Shown here piece after piece: positions 25,686 to 35,248 of a stretch of DNA of 64,000 bases. The notes beneath the pieces were generated by a model that was given only the letters and a program-made list of their open reading frames with translations, searched no databases and was not told where the DNA came from. Within the stretch, counting starts at the first letter, position 1, and every line of letters begins with the position of its first letter. Made by a program: the position numbers and the translations under genes. Source of the stretch: G025836975 sp048751585. Lineage in GTDB: Bacteria; Pseudomonadota; Gammaproteobacteria; Burkholderiales; Burkholderiaceae_B. The stretch lies in contig NZ_JAZHOB010000008.1 in assembly GCF_048751585.1 (NCBI RefSeq), positions 124,001 through 188,000 of the forward strand, given 5' to 3'.

Positions 25686-25713
25686 ATTTTAACGCGTCGC
25701 CCCCCAAAGCCAA
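25686..25713 (-). promoter_or_regulatory. Promoter of tRNA-Arg
   Basis: On the minus strand TTGGCT (25713-25708), 16 bases and TAAAAT (25691-25686), followed by the GC-rich discriminator GCGCCGTCCCGCC and the tRNA 19 bases on. A GC-rich discriminator is typical of stringently controlled stable-RNA promoters. Confidence 0.55.
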
Positions 25714-25864
25714 AAAGCCCATGGAATCGTCCACTTACCGGCTCTTGATACACAAACCACAAAGCGAATATACCGCTTGATACGGTGTTTACAATAGGTT
25801 GCTTAAACCATTTCAGCCGATGCTACAGTCTCTTTCGTATCAATAACAAGCCGAATGCAGTCAC

Positions 25865-27160
25865 ATGACTCATATGCCTCTTCTTAAATCCCGCCTCCTT
25901 GTCCTGTTGGCCGCCTTGCTCATGGCGGGCCCCGCTTCCGCCGGAATCACCTACAAGCTTGAACAGACGCATGCCGTTGCGGGCGAAACCGTCAATATCA
26001 GGGCGGTGCTGTTCAATGACACCGACTCCGTCATGAGTTGGACGGCTCCCAAGAACCTCGTACTTCAATGGCGCGACCAAGGCGGCCGCAGCATACGCAG
26101 CCTGGCCTACCTGGAAGGCAATCAAAGCCCCGTCAACATTCCGGTCAACAATTTCGTCAAGCTGTCCTGGAGTGCCGTCGTGCCGACAGGCGTCAATGGA
26201 TTGCAGGCCGTGAACATCGAAGGCGAACCCACCCTGCTGGCGCTGGACGCCAGCCCGCTGGAGCGCAGCGTCATCGCGGGAACGCCGGCCGCGGTGCCGG
26301 TAATCGATGCGGGCGCGGCAAGCGGCAGCGGGCATTCCGACCCGCCGCTTCCGGCCAATGTGGTCGCGGCAACCGGCGCTTCGCTTACCGAGGGGCCGCC
26401 CGTGAATTCGACGAATCACCTGACCACGCCCTCTTCGGCCTTCGATAATTTCCGTAGCGCCATCTCGCCCTACGAACCCGTTTATTTCGACGTGGGCAAC
26501 AAGGGCGGCCGCAACGCGCGCTATCAAGTCAGCTTCAAGTATCGCATCTTCACGCCCAACGACCCGAACAATCCGGACTTTGCCGACAATATCTACCTGG
26601 GCTATACACAGACGGCGCTATGGGATCTTCACTCCGACTCCCACCCTTTTGTGGACACCTCGTTCAAGCCCAGTCTGTTCTGGCGCAAGGACGCGCTATG
26701 GCAATCGCCGCAAAAAGACTGGTTCCTGGGGCTGGCATCGGGCGTAGAGCACGAATCGAACGGCAAGAGCGGCGACGATTCGCGCTCGCTGAACTTCGCA
26801 TATATCCAGCCCGAGTTCAACTATCGCTTCGACGGCGGCAGCACGCTGACCTTCGCGCCGCGCTTTAAAAGCTATTTCAGCGTGAAGAACAATCCGGACT
26901 ACGCGGATTACGCCGGACACGTGGACTGGAAGCTGCGCTGGGCGCAGGACAACGGCCTGGTGCTGTCCGGCCTGTACCGCCAGGGGCATGAAGGCCGCAA
27001 TGCAACCCAGATCGAAGCCGCCTGGCCGCTGCGCCGAACGTTCCTGAACATGAACGGCTATTTCCACGTGCAGTATTTCAAGGGCTATGGGGAAACACTG
27101 CTGGGCTATAACCACAAAAGCGATTCGCAGGTCCGCGTGGGGATTTCCCTGGTGCCTTAG
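25865..27160 (+). CDS. pldA: Outer-membrane phospholipase A (OMPLA/PldA-like) with N-terminal extension
   Basis: A 431-residue outer-membrane phospholipase. The signal peptide covers about residues 1-26 (LLVLLAALLMAGPASA). The catalytic triad is H296 and S298 in EHESNGKSG, plus N310 in SRSLN; the Ser-to-Asn spacing of 12 equals that of E. coli PldA (S144, N156). Beta-barrel strands follow to the C terminus. Between the signal and the barrel is an extra ~170-residue region: a beta-rich part (27-130) and a proline/alanine-rich linker (130-190). E. coli PldA lacks this. Such extensions occur in betaproteobacterial relatives. The ATG at 25874 is an alternative start. It converges on the next LysR gene with a 4-base overlap. 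Confidence 0.92.
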   Translation: MTHMPLLKSRLLVLLAALLMAGPASAGITYKLEQTHAVAGETVNIRAVLFNDTDSVMSWTAPKNLVLQWRDQGGRSIRSLAYLEGNQSPVNIPVNNFVKLSWSAVVPTGVNGLQAVNIEGEPTLLALDASPLERSVIAGTPAAVPVIDAGAASGSGHSDPPLPANVVAATGASLTEGPPVNSTNHLTTPSSAFDNFRSAISPYEPVYFDVGNKGGRNARYQVSFKYRIFTPNDPNNPDFADNIYLGYTQTALWDLHSDSHPFVDTSFKPSLFWRKDALWQSPQKDWFLGLASGVEHESNGKSGDDSRSLNFAYIQPEFNYRFDGGSTLTFAPRFKSYFSVKNNPDYADYAGHVDWKLRWAQDNGLVLSGLYRQGHEGRNATQIEAAWPLRRTFLNMNGYFHVQYFKGYGETLLGYNHKSDSQVRVGISLVP

Positions 27161-28086
27161 CGCTGCTTGCCGCCCGCCGCGTCGCTGTCGCAGGCATGGA
27201 TCAGAAACTGGCGAAAGACATCGACCAGGCCGGCGGGTTCCTTTTCTGGCGGCCATACCAGCCCGACATCCATCGGCGCCACGGGATCGGATATCGGTAT
27301 GGCGACGATCTTCTTGCCTTCCAGCGACCAGGGCCGGTAAACCAGGTCCGACAGTATCGATACGCCAAAACCGTAAGCCACCAGGCCGCGCAAGGCTTCC
27401 AGCGAACTGGTGCGCATGGCCACCTTCAAGGCGGCATGCGTATCGGGCCAATGGCGCAGCGCCGCCGTATCCGCGTCGTCGACCGTCAGCATGATATAGG
27501 GGTGGTCGGCGATTTCCTTCAGCGTGGCGGTGGCTTGCCGCGCCAGCGGATGGGACGCGCCCGCCCAGACCCGGCGGCGTGAACGCACCAGCAGCCGATG
27601 GCCGTAATGCTCCTGCCGCTCTATATTGGACAGCAGCCCTATGCCAAGATCTATGCTTTTCTCGGCCAGGGCGGCCTCCAGCGATGCCCTGTCCATGTCC
27701 ACCAGATCGATCTCGACCTGGGGATAGCTGCGCTTGAAACGGCTCAACAGATCCGGCAGAAAGTAACCCAGAACCGTATAGGTGGCCGCCAGCCGTATCG
27801 TGCCTTTGGCCGACTGGGGCAGCAGGCTGGCGTGCCGCATGGCGTCGTTGACCGAATCCATGACATGGCGCGCATGATGAAAGAAGACCTGGCCTTCCGG
27901 AGTCAACACCACGCCGTGCGGAAGGCGCTCGAACAAGCGAACTTTCAATTGCCTTTCCAGGCTTTGCACGGCGCTGGTGATGGCTGATTGCGACACGTGT
28001 TCGGCCACCGCCGCGCTGGAAAATTGTCCCGACGCCGCCGCGGCGATGAAGTAACGGAACTGCCGCAGGGTGACCTCGCTCTTCAT
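27157..28086 (-). CDS. LysR-family regulator divergent from indolepyruvate oxidoreductase
   Basis: A 309-residue LysR protein with the winged helix VTLRQFRYFIAAAASGQFSS, then AAVAEHVSQSAITSAVQSLERQLK (residues 5-50). Its effector domain has the ordinary IRLAATYTVLGYFLPDLLSRF start. The group with RQFRYFIAAA and a DMDRASLEAALAEKSIDLGI block often regulates amino-acid or ring-compound catabolism. It is read away from the 1187-residue oxidoreductase gene with a 105-bp gap that carries a TTTTCA...TGAAAA inverted repeat. It is the likely regulator of that gene (inference). Its stop overlaps the pldA stop by 4 bases in the opposite direction. Confidence 0.93.
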   Translation of the reverse strand: MKSEVTLRQFRYFIAAAASGQFSSAAVAEHVSQSAITSAVQSLERQLKVRLFERLPHGVVLTPEGQVFFHHARHVMDSVNDAMRHASLLPQSAKGTIRLAATYTVLGYFLPDLLSRFKRSYPQVEIDLVDMDRASLEAALAEKSIDLGIGLLSNIERQEHYGHRLLVRSRRRVWAGASHPLARQATATLKEIADHPYIMLTVDDADTAALRHWPDTHAALKVAMRTSSLEALRGLVAYGFGVSILSDLVYRPWSLEGKKIVAIPISDPVAPMDVGLVWPPEKEPAGLVDVFRQFLIHACDSDAAGGKQR

Positions 28087-28090
28087 TCGA

Positions 28091-28115
28091 TTTTCAAATA
28101 CCAGATAGCTGAAAA
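28091..28115. promoter_or_regulatory. Candidate LysR binding site
   Basis: Arms TTTTCA (28091-28096) and TGAAAA (28110-28115) face each other across 13 bases, between the divergent LysR (start 28086) and oxidoreductase (start 28192) genes. The size and AT-rich character fit a LysR T-N11-A-type site placed to repress the regulator itself and activate the other gene. Confidence 0.4.
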
Positions 28116-28191
28116 TTTGATTTTACGATATCAATATAAGTTCATACACTAGGTCGATAAGCAGAAAGGCAACGCACAGGAGACTGCCCCG

Positions 28192-31100
28192 ATGAATGCT
28201 CCCCTCGATCAGGCGATGCTGTCGACGCTCGCCAAGGTATCCCTCGACGACAAGTACACGCTGGAGAAAGGCCGCGCCTACATGAGCGGCACCCAGGCCC
28301 TGGTGCGCCTGCCCATGCTGCAAAAGGCACGGGACCAGCGCGCCGGCTTGAATACCGCCGGTTTCATTTCAGGCTATCGCGGTTCTCCGCTGGGCGCGCT
28401 GGACCAGGCGCTCTGGAAGGCCAAGCAGCATCTAAGCGATCACGACATCGTGTTTCAGCCGGGCCTGAACGAAGACTTGGCCGCAACCTCGGTCTGGGGC
28501 ACGCAGCAGGTCACCCTTTATCCGGACGCCACGCGCGACGGCGTTTTCGGCATGTGGTACGGCAAGGGGCCGGGCGTGGACCGCTCCATGGATGTCTTCA
28601 AGCATGCGAATTCCGCCGGCACGTCCCGCCACGGCGGGGTCCTGGTGCTGGCCGGCGACGACCACGGCGCCAAGTCGTCCACCGTGGCCCATCAATCCGA
28701 ACACGATCTCCAGGCGGCGGGCATTCCCGTGCTTTACCCGTCGAACGTGCAGGAATACCTGGATTACGGCCTGCACGGCTGGGCCATGAGCCGCTACTCA
28801 GGCCTGTGGGTCGCCATGAAATGCGTCACCGAAGTTGTCGAATCGACCGCCTCGGTGGACATCGACCCGGATCGCGCGCGCATCGTCATCCCCGAGGACT
28901 TCATCCTGCCTCCCGATGGATTGGGCATACGCTGGCCCGATCCGCCCCTGGCGCAGGAAGCGCGGCTGATCGACTATAAATGGTATGCGGCGCTGGCCTA
29001 TACGCGCGCCAACAAGCTGAATCGCATCGTCATCGATTCGCCACGCCCGCGATTCGGCATCATGACCGCCGGCAAGGCCTACCTGGACACCCGCCAGGCG
29101 TTGGCCGACCTGGGGCTGGATGCCTCCACCTGTGCGCAGCTGGGCATACGCCTGATGAAGGTGGGCTGCGTCTGGCCCCTTAATGCGCAGGATGCCCGCG
29201 AATTCGCCACCGGCCTGGAAGAAATACTGGTGGTCGAGGAAAAACGCCAGATACTGGAATACGCGCTCAAAGAAGAGCTGTACAACTGGCGCGACGATGT
29301 CCGCCCAAAGGTATACGGCAAGTTCGACGAAAAAGACAATGCCGGCGGCGAATGGTCGGTGCCGCGCGGACAATGGCTGCTGCCCGCCAGCGCCGAGCTG
29401 TCGCCCGCCCTGATCGCGCGGGCGATTGCCAGGAGGCTGGAAAAGACCGAGCTGCCGGCCGAGGTCCGCGCGCGGATCGCCGCTCGCGTGGCCATCATCG
29501 ACGCAAAGGAACGCGAACTCCAGTCACCGGCCGCCGCCATCGACCGCAAGCCCTGGTTCTGTTCGGGCTGCCCTCACAACACCTCGACCAATGTGCCTGA
29601 CGGCTCGCGCGCGCTGGCCGGCATCGGCTGCCACTACATGGCGATCTGGATGGACCGCAAGACCGAAACCTTCAGCCACATGGGCGGCGAAGGGGCCGCC
29701 TGGATAGGCCAGAAATCCTTCACCACCGAGAAACATGTTTTTGCGAACCTGGGCGACGGCACGTATTTCCATTCCGGCATCCTGGCCATCCGCGCCGCCA
29801 TCGCCGCCAACGCCAATATCACCTACAAGATCCTGTACAACGACGCCGTTGCCATGACGGGCGGCCAGCCTGTGGACGGCGTGCTGAAGGTGACCGACGT
29901 GATCGCGCAAGTGCACGCCGAAGGCGCCCGGAAAGTGGTGGTCGTTACCGATGAGCCCGACAAATACAAGGGCGTGACGCTGGCCGGCAACGCGGCCGTG
30001 CATCATCGCGAGGAACTGGACCGTGTGCAGCGCGAGCTGCGCGACATGGAAGGCACCACCGTCCTGGTCTACGACCAGACCTGCGCCACCGAGAAACGGC
30101 GCCGCCGCAAGCGCGGCACCTACCCCGACCCGGCGCGCCGTGTCTTCATCAACGACACCGTTTGCGAAGGCTGCGGCGACTGCTCCGTCAAATCCAACTG
30201 CCTGTCGGTCGAGCCGCTGGAAACACCTTTGGGCACCAAGCGGAAAATAAACCAGTCATCCTGCAACAAGGATTTTTCCTGCGTCAACGGCTTCTGTCCC
30301 AGCTTCATCACCGCCGAGGGCGCACAGCTTAAAAAACCGCAGCCTCAAGAACCCAAGGCGGACGGCGGGCTGAGCACCGGACTGCCCATGCCCGCACTGC
30401 CGGCCATGGACGGTCCTTACGGCATATTGATCACCGGCATAGGCGGCACCGGCGTGGTCACCATAGGCGGCCTGCTGGGCATGGCGGCCCACCTGGAAAG
30501 CAAGGGGGTGACCGTGCTCGACATGGCCGGGCTGGCGCAAAAAGGCGGCGCCGTGCTCAGCCATGTGCAGATTGCGCGACATCCCGACGATTTGCATGCC
30601 ACGCGCATCGCAACCGGCGAAGCCGAGGTAATAATAGGCTGCGACGCCATCGTCACCACTTCGGCCGAAGTCATATCGAAAGTGCGCAAGGACACGACCC
30701 GCGCCGCCATCAACAGCGCGCCCATTCCCACGGCCGACTTCATCAAGAACCCATCATGGCGCTTTCCCGATGCGGCGGCACATAAGACCTTGACCGAAGC
30801 CATGGGCCCGGCGTGCGAATTCCTGGACGCCAATGCATTGGCGGTGTATCTGCTGGGGGATGCCATCTACGCCAACCCTCTGCTTTTGGGCTATGCATGG
30901 CAAAAGGGCTGGATACCGCTGTCCTATGAAAGCCTGCTGCGCGCCATCGAATTGAATGGCGTAATGGTGGAGAAAAACCTGTCGGCCTTCGAGTGGGGCC
31001 GAGCCGCGGCGCATCATGGCCCGGATGCCATTGCCCCCGACCTGGGCAAGACGGACAAGGCGGCCCAGGTCATCGCCATGCCCGAAACCCTGGACGCGGT

Positions 31101-31755
31101 CATCGAGCGCGGCGTTCAATGGCTGACGGCATATCAGAATCCCGCCTATGCGCGCCGTTATGCGCTGGCGGTCGAACGGGTGCGTGCCAAAGAGGCCGGC
31201 CTGGCATCGGGGAAAGGGATGCGACTGACACGCGCGGTGGCCGGAAACCTGGCCAAGCTGATGGCCTACAAGGACGAGTACGAGGTCGCCCGGCTTTATA
31301 CCGACCCGGCATTCACGCAAAAACTGCGCACGCAGTTCGAAGGCGAACCCGGCAAGGACTACCAGCTGCATTTTCATCTGGCGCCTCCCCTTCTGGCCAA
31401 GCGCAACGACAAGGGCGAATTGGTAAAAAAGAAATACGGACCGTGGGTGATGACGGTGTTCAAGGCATTGGCCCGCATGAAAGGCTTGCGGGGGACCGCG
31501 CTGGACGTGTTCGGACGCAGCGCCGAACGCCGCCAGGAACGTGCGCTGGTGCAGGATTACCTTGCGCTGACTCAGGAATTCGACGCCAGCTTGACGGACG
31601 GAAACCTGGCCGTGGCCATCGAGTTGGCCAATCTACCGCAAGACATCCGGGGTTTCGGCCACGTAAAGGAAAGGAATCTGCAAGCGGCCCAGGCGCGGCG
31701 GGCACAGCTGCTGGACAGCTATCGGAACACGGCGCCTTTAGTACAGGTGGCTTGA
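28192..31755 (+). CDS. Indolepyruvate ferredoxin oxidoreductase, fused alpha-beta type
   Basis: A 1187-residue TPP- and Fe-S-dependent 2-oxoacid:acceptor oxidoreductase. It would convert arylpyruvates, products of aromatic amino-acid transamination, to aryl-acetyl-CoA. The N-terminal half is the pyrimidine-binding and central TPP part. The TPP-binding segment GDGTYFHSGILAIR ... NDAVAMTGGQP lies near residues 518-565. A ferredoxin-like insert has CEGCGDCSVKSNC and later CNKDFSCVNGFCPSF (about 658-705). The gamma domain follows with GILITGIGGTGVVTIGGLL (about 743). Both archaeal subunits (IorA, IorB) are thus fused, as in other proteobacteria. AGGAGA precedes the ATG. It stands alone after its divergent LysR. 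A branched-chain 2-oxoacid is an alternative substrate. Confidence 0.93.
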   Translation: MNAPLDQAMLSTLAKVSLDDKYTLEKGRAYMSGTQALVRLPMLQKARDQRAGLNTAGFISGYRGSPLGALDQALWKAKQHLSDHDIVFQPGLNEDLAATSVWGTQQVTLYPDATRDGVFGMWYGKGPGVDRSMDVFKHANSAGTSRHGGVLVLAGDDHGAKSSTVAHQSEHDLQAAGIPVLYPSNVQEYLDYGLHGWAMSRYSGLWVAMKCVTEVVESTASVDIDPDRARIVIPEDFILPPDGLGIRWPDPPLAQEARLIDYKWYAALAYTRANKLNRIVIDSPRPRFGIMTAGKAYLDTRQALADLGLDASTCAQLGIRLMKVGCVWPLNAQDAREFATGLEEILVVEEKRQILEYALKEELYNWRDDVRPKVYGKFDEKDNAGGEWSVPRGQWLLPASAELSPALIARAIARRLEKTELPAEVRARIAARVAIIDAKERELQSPAAAIDRKPWFCSGCPHNTSTNVPDGSRALAGIGCHYMAIWMDRKTETFSHMGGEGAAWIGQKSFTTEKHVFANLGDGTYFHSGILAIRAAIAANANITYKILYNDAVAMTGGQPVDGVLKVTDVIAQVHAEGARKVVVVTDEPDKYKGVTLAGNAAVHHREELDRVQRELRDMEGTTVLVYDQTCATEKRRRRKRGTYPDPARRVFINDTVCEGCGDCSVKSNCLSVEPLETPLGTKRKINQSSCNKDFSCVNGFCPSFITAEGAQLKKPQPQEPKADGGLSTGLPMPALPAMDGPYGILITGIGGTGVVTIGGLLGMAAHLESKGVTVLDMAGLAQKGGAVLSHVQIARHPDDLHATRIATGEAEVIIGCDAIVTTSAEVISKVRKDTTRAAINSAPIPTADFIKNPSWRFPDAAAHKTLTEAMGPACEFLDANALAVYLLGDAIYANPLLLGYAWQKGWIPLSYESLLRAIELNGVMVEKNLSAFEWGRAAAHHGPDAIAPDLGKTDKAAQVIAMPETLDAVIERGVQWLTAYQNPAYARRYALAVERVRAKEAGLASGKGMRLTRAVAGNLAKLMAYKDEYEVARLYTDPAFTQKLRTQFEGEPGKDYQLHFHLAPPLLAKRNDKGELVKKKYGPWVMTVFKALARMKGLRGTALDVFGRSAERRQERALVQDYLALTQEFDASLTDGNLAVAIELANLPQDIRGFGHVKERNLQAAQARRAQLLDSYRNTAPLVQVA

Positions 31756-31797
31756 CGCGTTTTCCTGGCTAGAGTGAAGGCAGTCCGCCTGGGCGGC

Positions 31798-32553
31798 CTA
31801 AAGCGCCAGATAGGATAGTCGCACGTCTTCGTTGGCGGCCAACTCGGCCATCGTGCCGCTGTACCGGATGGCGCCTTTTTCCAGCACATAAGCGCGGTCG
31901 GACACCAGATCCGCGAAATGGATGTTCTGCTCGGACAGCAGCACGCTTGCTCCCCTGGCCTTCAAGGCCAGGATCATGTCGGCCATTTGCTCAATGATCA
32001 GCGGCGCAACGCCTTCGGAAGGTTCGTCCAGCAACAGGCAGTAAGGATTCCCCATCAACGTCCGCGCCACCGTCAACATCTGCTGCTCGCCGCCGCTCAA
32101 TGTGCCGGCCCGGCGCTTGCGCATGTCGGCAAGGGCGGGGAACAGATCGAATACCGCCTCCAAGGACCAGTTCAGTCCGGGCCGGCCATCGGGCCGGGTT
32201 CTATCAGGCTGACGGCCCGTCGCCAGGTTTTCCATGACAGTCAGATCGGTGAATACCCGCCGATCCTCCGGAACATAGCCCAGCCCCAGGCGTGCGATTT
32301 CGTAGGCCTGCCGCTTTTGCAGATCGTGCTCCATGAAGGCAAGATCTCCGCGCCGTGCCGGCAGCAGCCCCATGATGGCCTTGAGCGTGGTGGATTTGCC
32401 GGCGCCGTTGCGCCCCATCAAGGCAACGACCTCGCCCTGCTCAACTTGCAGATCGACATCATGCAGTATGTGGGCCGCGCCGTACCATGCATTCAATCCG
32501 GCCACGGACAATAGCGATCCCCCCTGCCCCGCATGTACTTGCCCGCTCTTCAT
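31798..32553 (-). CDS. livF: Branched-chain amino acid-type ABC transporter ATPase LivF (system 1)
   Basis: A 251-residue ABC ATPase of the LivF type. Walker A is GRNGAGKST, signature LSGGEQQMLTVARTL, Walker B LLLDEPSEGVAPLI, then SEQNIHFADLVSDRAYVLEKG. YGAAHILHDVDLQVEQGEVVALMG is the usual LivF opening after an extra 14 residues. The start overlaps the LivG stop as ATGA. It is last gene of the first Liv-type operon (binding protein, LivHM fusion, LivG, LivF). Substrate: a branched-chain amino acid or another small carboxylate or amide; not determinable here. Confidence 0.94.
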   Translation of the reverse strand: MKSGQVHAGQGGSLLSVAGLNAWYGAAHILHDVDLQVEQGEVVALMGRNGAGKSTTLKAIMGLLPARRGDLAFMEHDLQKRQAYEIARLGLGYVPEDRRVFTDLTVMENLATGRQPDRTRPDGRPGLNWSLEAVFDLFPALADMRKRRAGTLSGGEQQMLTVARTLMGNPYCLLLDEPSEGVAPLIIEQMADMILALKARGASVLLSEQNIHFADLVSDRAYVLEKGAIRYSGTMAELAANEDVRLSYLAL

Positions 32554-33326
32554 ACGACAGCGCCTCCCGCCTTGGCCTGGAAGGTCCGGCCCGTTCCGAA
32601 ATACACCTCTTGGACCTTGGGGTGGCGGCGCACTTCATCGACAGTGCCTTCCGCGATCAATTTGCCACGAGCCAGCACAATCACGCGATCGGCATACGCG
32701 AACACCACATCCATGCTGTGTTCGGTAAACAGGACCGCCATATTCCGCTGCACGACCAGACTCTTTACCAGGCCGACCAAGGCATTGCGTTCGGCGGGCG
32801 CCATGCCGGCGGTAGGCTCGTCCATCAACAGCAGGCGTGGACTGCCCGCCAGGCTCATCGCCAATTCCACGCGCTTGACATCGCCGTAGGCCAGTTCGCT
32901 GCATGCGCGGCCCGCCTGCTCGCCCATGCCGACCTGACCCAGCAAGCGCAAGGCTTCATCCCGGTATCTGGGCATGGCCGTACGCCAGAAGGAATACACC
33001 TTGCGATGATGAGACAGCAAGGCCATCTGCACATTCTCCAGCACGGTCAGGGACGCGAAGGTGGCGGCAATCTGGAAAGTGCGCCCCACGCCCAGCCGCG
33101 CAATCTTGCGCGAGGGCATGCCCAGCAACTCGACGCCGTCGAAGCGCACCGATCCGCCGGAGGCCGGCAATTGCCCGCCCACCATATTGAACGTGGTCGA
33201 CTTCCCGGCGCCATTGGGGCCGATCAAGGCCAGCAGTTCGCCCGGCCGCAGCTCGAAGCCGATGGCATCGACCGCCTTGTTGCCGCCGAAATGCTTGCTC
33301 AGTCCGCTTACCTTCAGCAGGCTCAT
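32550..33326 (-). CDS. livG: Branched-chain amino acid-type ABC transporter ATPase LivG (system 1)
   Basis: A 258-residue LivG-type ATPase. It has KHFGGNKAVDAIGFELRPGE, Walker A GPNGAGKSTTFNMV, the LivG-specific GVGRTFQIAATFASLTVLEN, signature LAYGDVKRVELAMSL and Walker B LLLMDEPTAGMAPAE. I start at the ATG at 33326, whose first four bases overlap the stop of the fused permease gene. A longer in-frame run to 34997 is only a shadow of that permease. It works as a pair with LivF on the LivHM permease. Confidence 0.94.
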   Translation of the reverse strand: MSLLKVSGLSKHFGGNKAVDAIGFELRPGELLALIGPNGAGKSTTFNMVGGQLPASGGSVRFDGVELLGMPSRKIARLGVGRTFQIAATFASLTVLENVQMALLSHHRKVYSFWRTAMPRYRDEALRLLGQVGMGEQAGRACSELAYGDVKRVELAMSLAGSPRLLLMDEPTAGMAPAERNALVGLVKSLVVQRNMAVLFTEHSMDVVFAYADRVIVLARGKLIAEGTVDEVRRHPKVQEVYFGTGRTFQAKAGGAVV

Positions 33327-35209
33327 GCCGGTTTCCCCTTGCGCTGCAGCAACATGCCGGCATAGCCCGCGATTCCTTGCGGGAAGACCAATACGATCAG
33401 CAATATCACCGCGCCGAACAGTGCGCGCCAGTACTCGGTAATGCCCACGAAGTAATCCTGCAGCAGCGTAAAGCCGGCCGCGCCCACGATAGGCCCGAAC
33501 AGAGTCTGAATACCGCCCAGCAGCACCATCACCAGGCCATCCACCGATTTGCCCACCGTGATGACCTCGGGCGAGGTGCTGCCTTTGGAAAATACATACA
33601 AGGCCCCCGCCAAACCGGCGAACAAGCCGGCCACGATGAAAGCGGTCCATTGCACGCCCTTGGCGTTCAGGCCTATGGCGTCGGCGCGCAATGCCGAGTC
33701 GCGAACCGAGCGCAAGGCATAGCCGAATGGCGCGAAGGCCATGCGGCGCACCGCGACACTCGCCGCGGCCACCACCAGCAGCGTAAAGTAGTAATAGGCA
33801 TTGCCCGACAGCCAGGCTTCGGGCCAGATGCCGACTATGCCGTTGGAACCGCCCGTTACCGCGTCCCACTGATAGACGATGGACCATACGATTTGCGCAA
33901 AGGCCAGGGTAAGCATGGCCAGATAGACGCCCGTCAATCGAATGCAGAACCAGCCGAAGACGACCGCCGCCAGGCCGGCCGCCAGAGGAGCCGCAAGCAG
34001 CGAGGCCGCCATGCCCAGGCCGGCCGATTTGAACAGCAAGGCGGCTGCATAGGCGCCGATACCGAAGTAGGCGGCATGTCCGAAGGAAGGCATGCCGCCC
34101 AGCCCCATCATGAAATGCAGGCTGACGGCGAACAGCACCGCAATCAGCATGTCTTGCGCCAGCACCGCGGCGTAGGGCAGGACGCCGGACAGGAGCGGCA
34201 AAAGGGCGAAGGCCGCTGCCAGCAGCAGCGCAAGCCACTTGAAGCCCGCGCCCGCCGGGCGCAGGGGCGCATCGGGCTGGCCCGCAAGACGCACCGAGGC
34301 CAATGGCCTGCCGCGCAAGCCCCAAGGCCGGAAGACCAGGACGAAGGCCATGAAAATGAATTCGACCACCAGCGTCAGCTTGGGAAAGGCCACGCTGACT
34401 CCGGCGATATCGACCACGCCCAGCGCAATGCACAGGGCCTTGAGCTCGGCAATGATCAGCGCCGCCAGGTAGGCGCCGGGAATCGAACCCATGCCGCCCA
34501 CCACGACCACGACGAAGGCATCGCCGATTACGCTTAGATCCAGCCCCAGGCTGGCGGGCTGGCGTGGAATCTGTATCGCTCCGCCCAGTCCCGCCAGGAA
34601 GGCGCCCAGTGCGAACACGCCGGTAAAGAGCCAGGCCTGGTTCACGCCCAGGGCGCCGAGCATCTCGCGATCCTGCGTCGCCGCACGTATCAAGGTGCCC
34701 CAGCGGGTGCGCGTCAGCAGCAGCCACAAGGCCAGCAATACCGCTGGCCCGATAACGATCAGGACCACGTCGTACACCGGCAGATAGCGGTCGAAGATCC
34801 GCAATGACCCGTTCAGTCCCGGGGCGAGCGGACCCAGCAAATCGTCGGGCCCCCATAGCCAAAGCGCCATGTCGTTGAACACCAGCACCAACGCGAAGGT
34901 GGCCAGAAGCTGGAACATTTCCGGCGCCCGATATATGCGGCGCAGCAAGACCATTTCGACCAGCGCGCCAAGCAGGCCGACGACCAGCGCGGCGCAAAGC
35001 AGGCTGGCCCAGAAACCCGCCGGCCCCTGGCCCCAGTGCTGGACGATGGAGTAGGCGATGTATATGCCCAGCATGTACAGGGATCCATGGGCGAAGTTGA
35101 CGATGCGGCTCACGCCGAAGATCAGCGACAGTCCCGCCGCCACCAGGAAAAGAGATGACGCCTCTGCCAAGCCGTTCAGGAACTGAACGATAAAACCGGT
35201 AAGGTGCAT
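33323..35209 (-). CDS. Fused LivH-LivM permease (system 1)
   Basis: A 628-residue protein joining two branched-chain-type ABC permeases. Residues 1-295 are LivH-like: FLNGLAEASSLFLVAAGLSLIFGVSRIVNFAHGSLYMLG, coupling loop TRWGTLIRAATQDREMLGALGVN and GGMGSIPGAYLAALIIAE. After a linker at 297-322 (LRGRPLASVRLAGQPDAPLR), residues 323-628 are LivM-like: GMPSFGHAAYFGIGAYAAALLF, the coupling loop FGYALRSVRDSALRADAIGLNAKGVQ and LLGGIQTLFGPIVGAAGFTLLQ. Both coupling loops are intact, so the fusion should supply both halves of the channel. It lies between the binding-protein gene (39-bp gap) and livG (4-base overlap). Confidence 0.94.
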   Translation of the reverse strand: MHLTGFIVQFLNGLAEASSLFLVAAGLSLIFGVSRIVNFAHGSLYMLGIYIAYSIVQHWGQGPAGFWASLLCAALVVGLLGALVEMVLLRRIYRAPEMFQLLATFALVLVFNDMALWLWGPDDLLGPLAPGLNGSLRIFDRYLPVYDVVLIVIGPAVLLALWLLLTRTRWGTLIRAATQDREMLGALGVNQAWLFTGVFALGAFLAGLGGAIQIPRQPASLGLDLSVIGDAFVVVVVGGMGSIPGAYLAALIIAELKALCIALGVVDIAGVSVAFPKLTLVVEFIFMAFVLVFRPWGLRGRPLASVRLAGQPDAPLRPAGAGFKWLALLLAAAFALLPLLSGVLPYAAVLAQDMLIAVLFAVSLHFMMGLGGMPSFGHAAYFGIGAYAAALLFKSAGLGMAASLLAAPLAAGLAAVVFGWFCIRLTGVYLAMLTLAFAQIVWSIVYQWDAVTGGSNGIVGIWPEAWLSGNAYYYFTLLVVAAASVAVRRMAFAPFGYALRSVRDSALRADAIGLNAKGVQWTAFIVAGLFAGLAGALYVFSKGSTSPEVITVGKSVDGLVMVLLGGIQTLFGPIVGAAGFTLLQDYFVGITEYWRALFGAVILLIVLVFPQGIAGYAGMLLQRKGKPA

Positions 35210-35248
35210 GCTAAAAAGCGGTGCCGTCAGGCACCGCGGCCCTGGAAG

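Noticed and set aside
33377..34537. A 386-codon plus-strand frame opposite the LivHM fusion
   Set aside because: Composition (H, Q, R, G-rich) and full overlap with a well-supported permease mark it as a shadow.
32550..34997. A long version of LivG as a fusion with upstream sequence
   Set aside because: The first ~557 codons are a shadow of the LivHM fusion; LivG proper starts at 33326.
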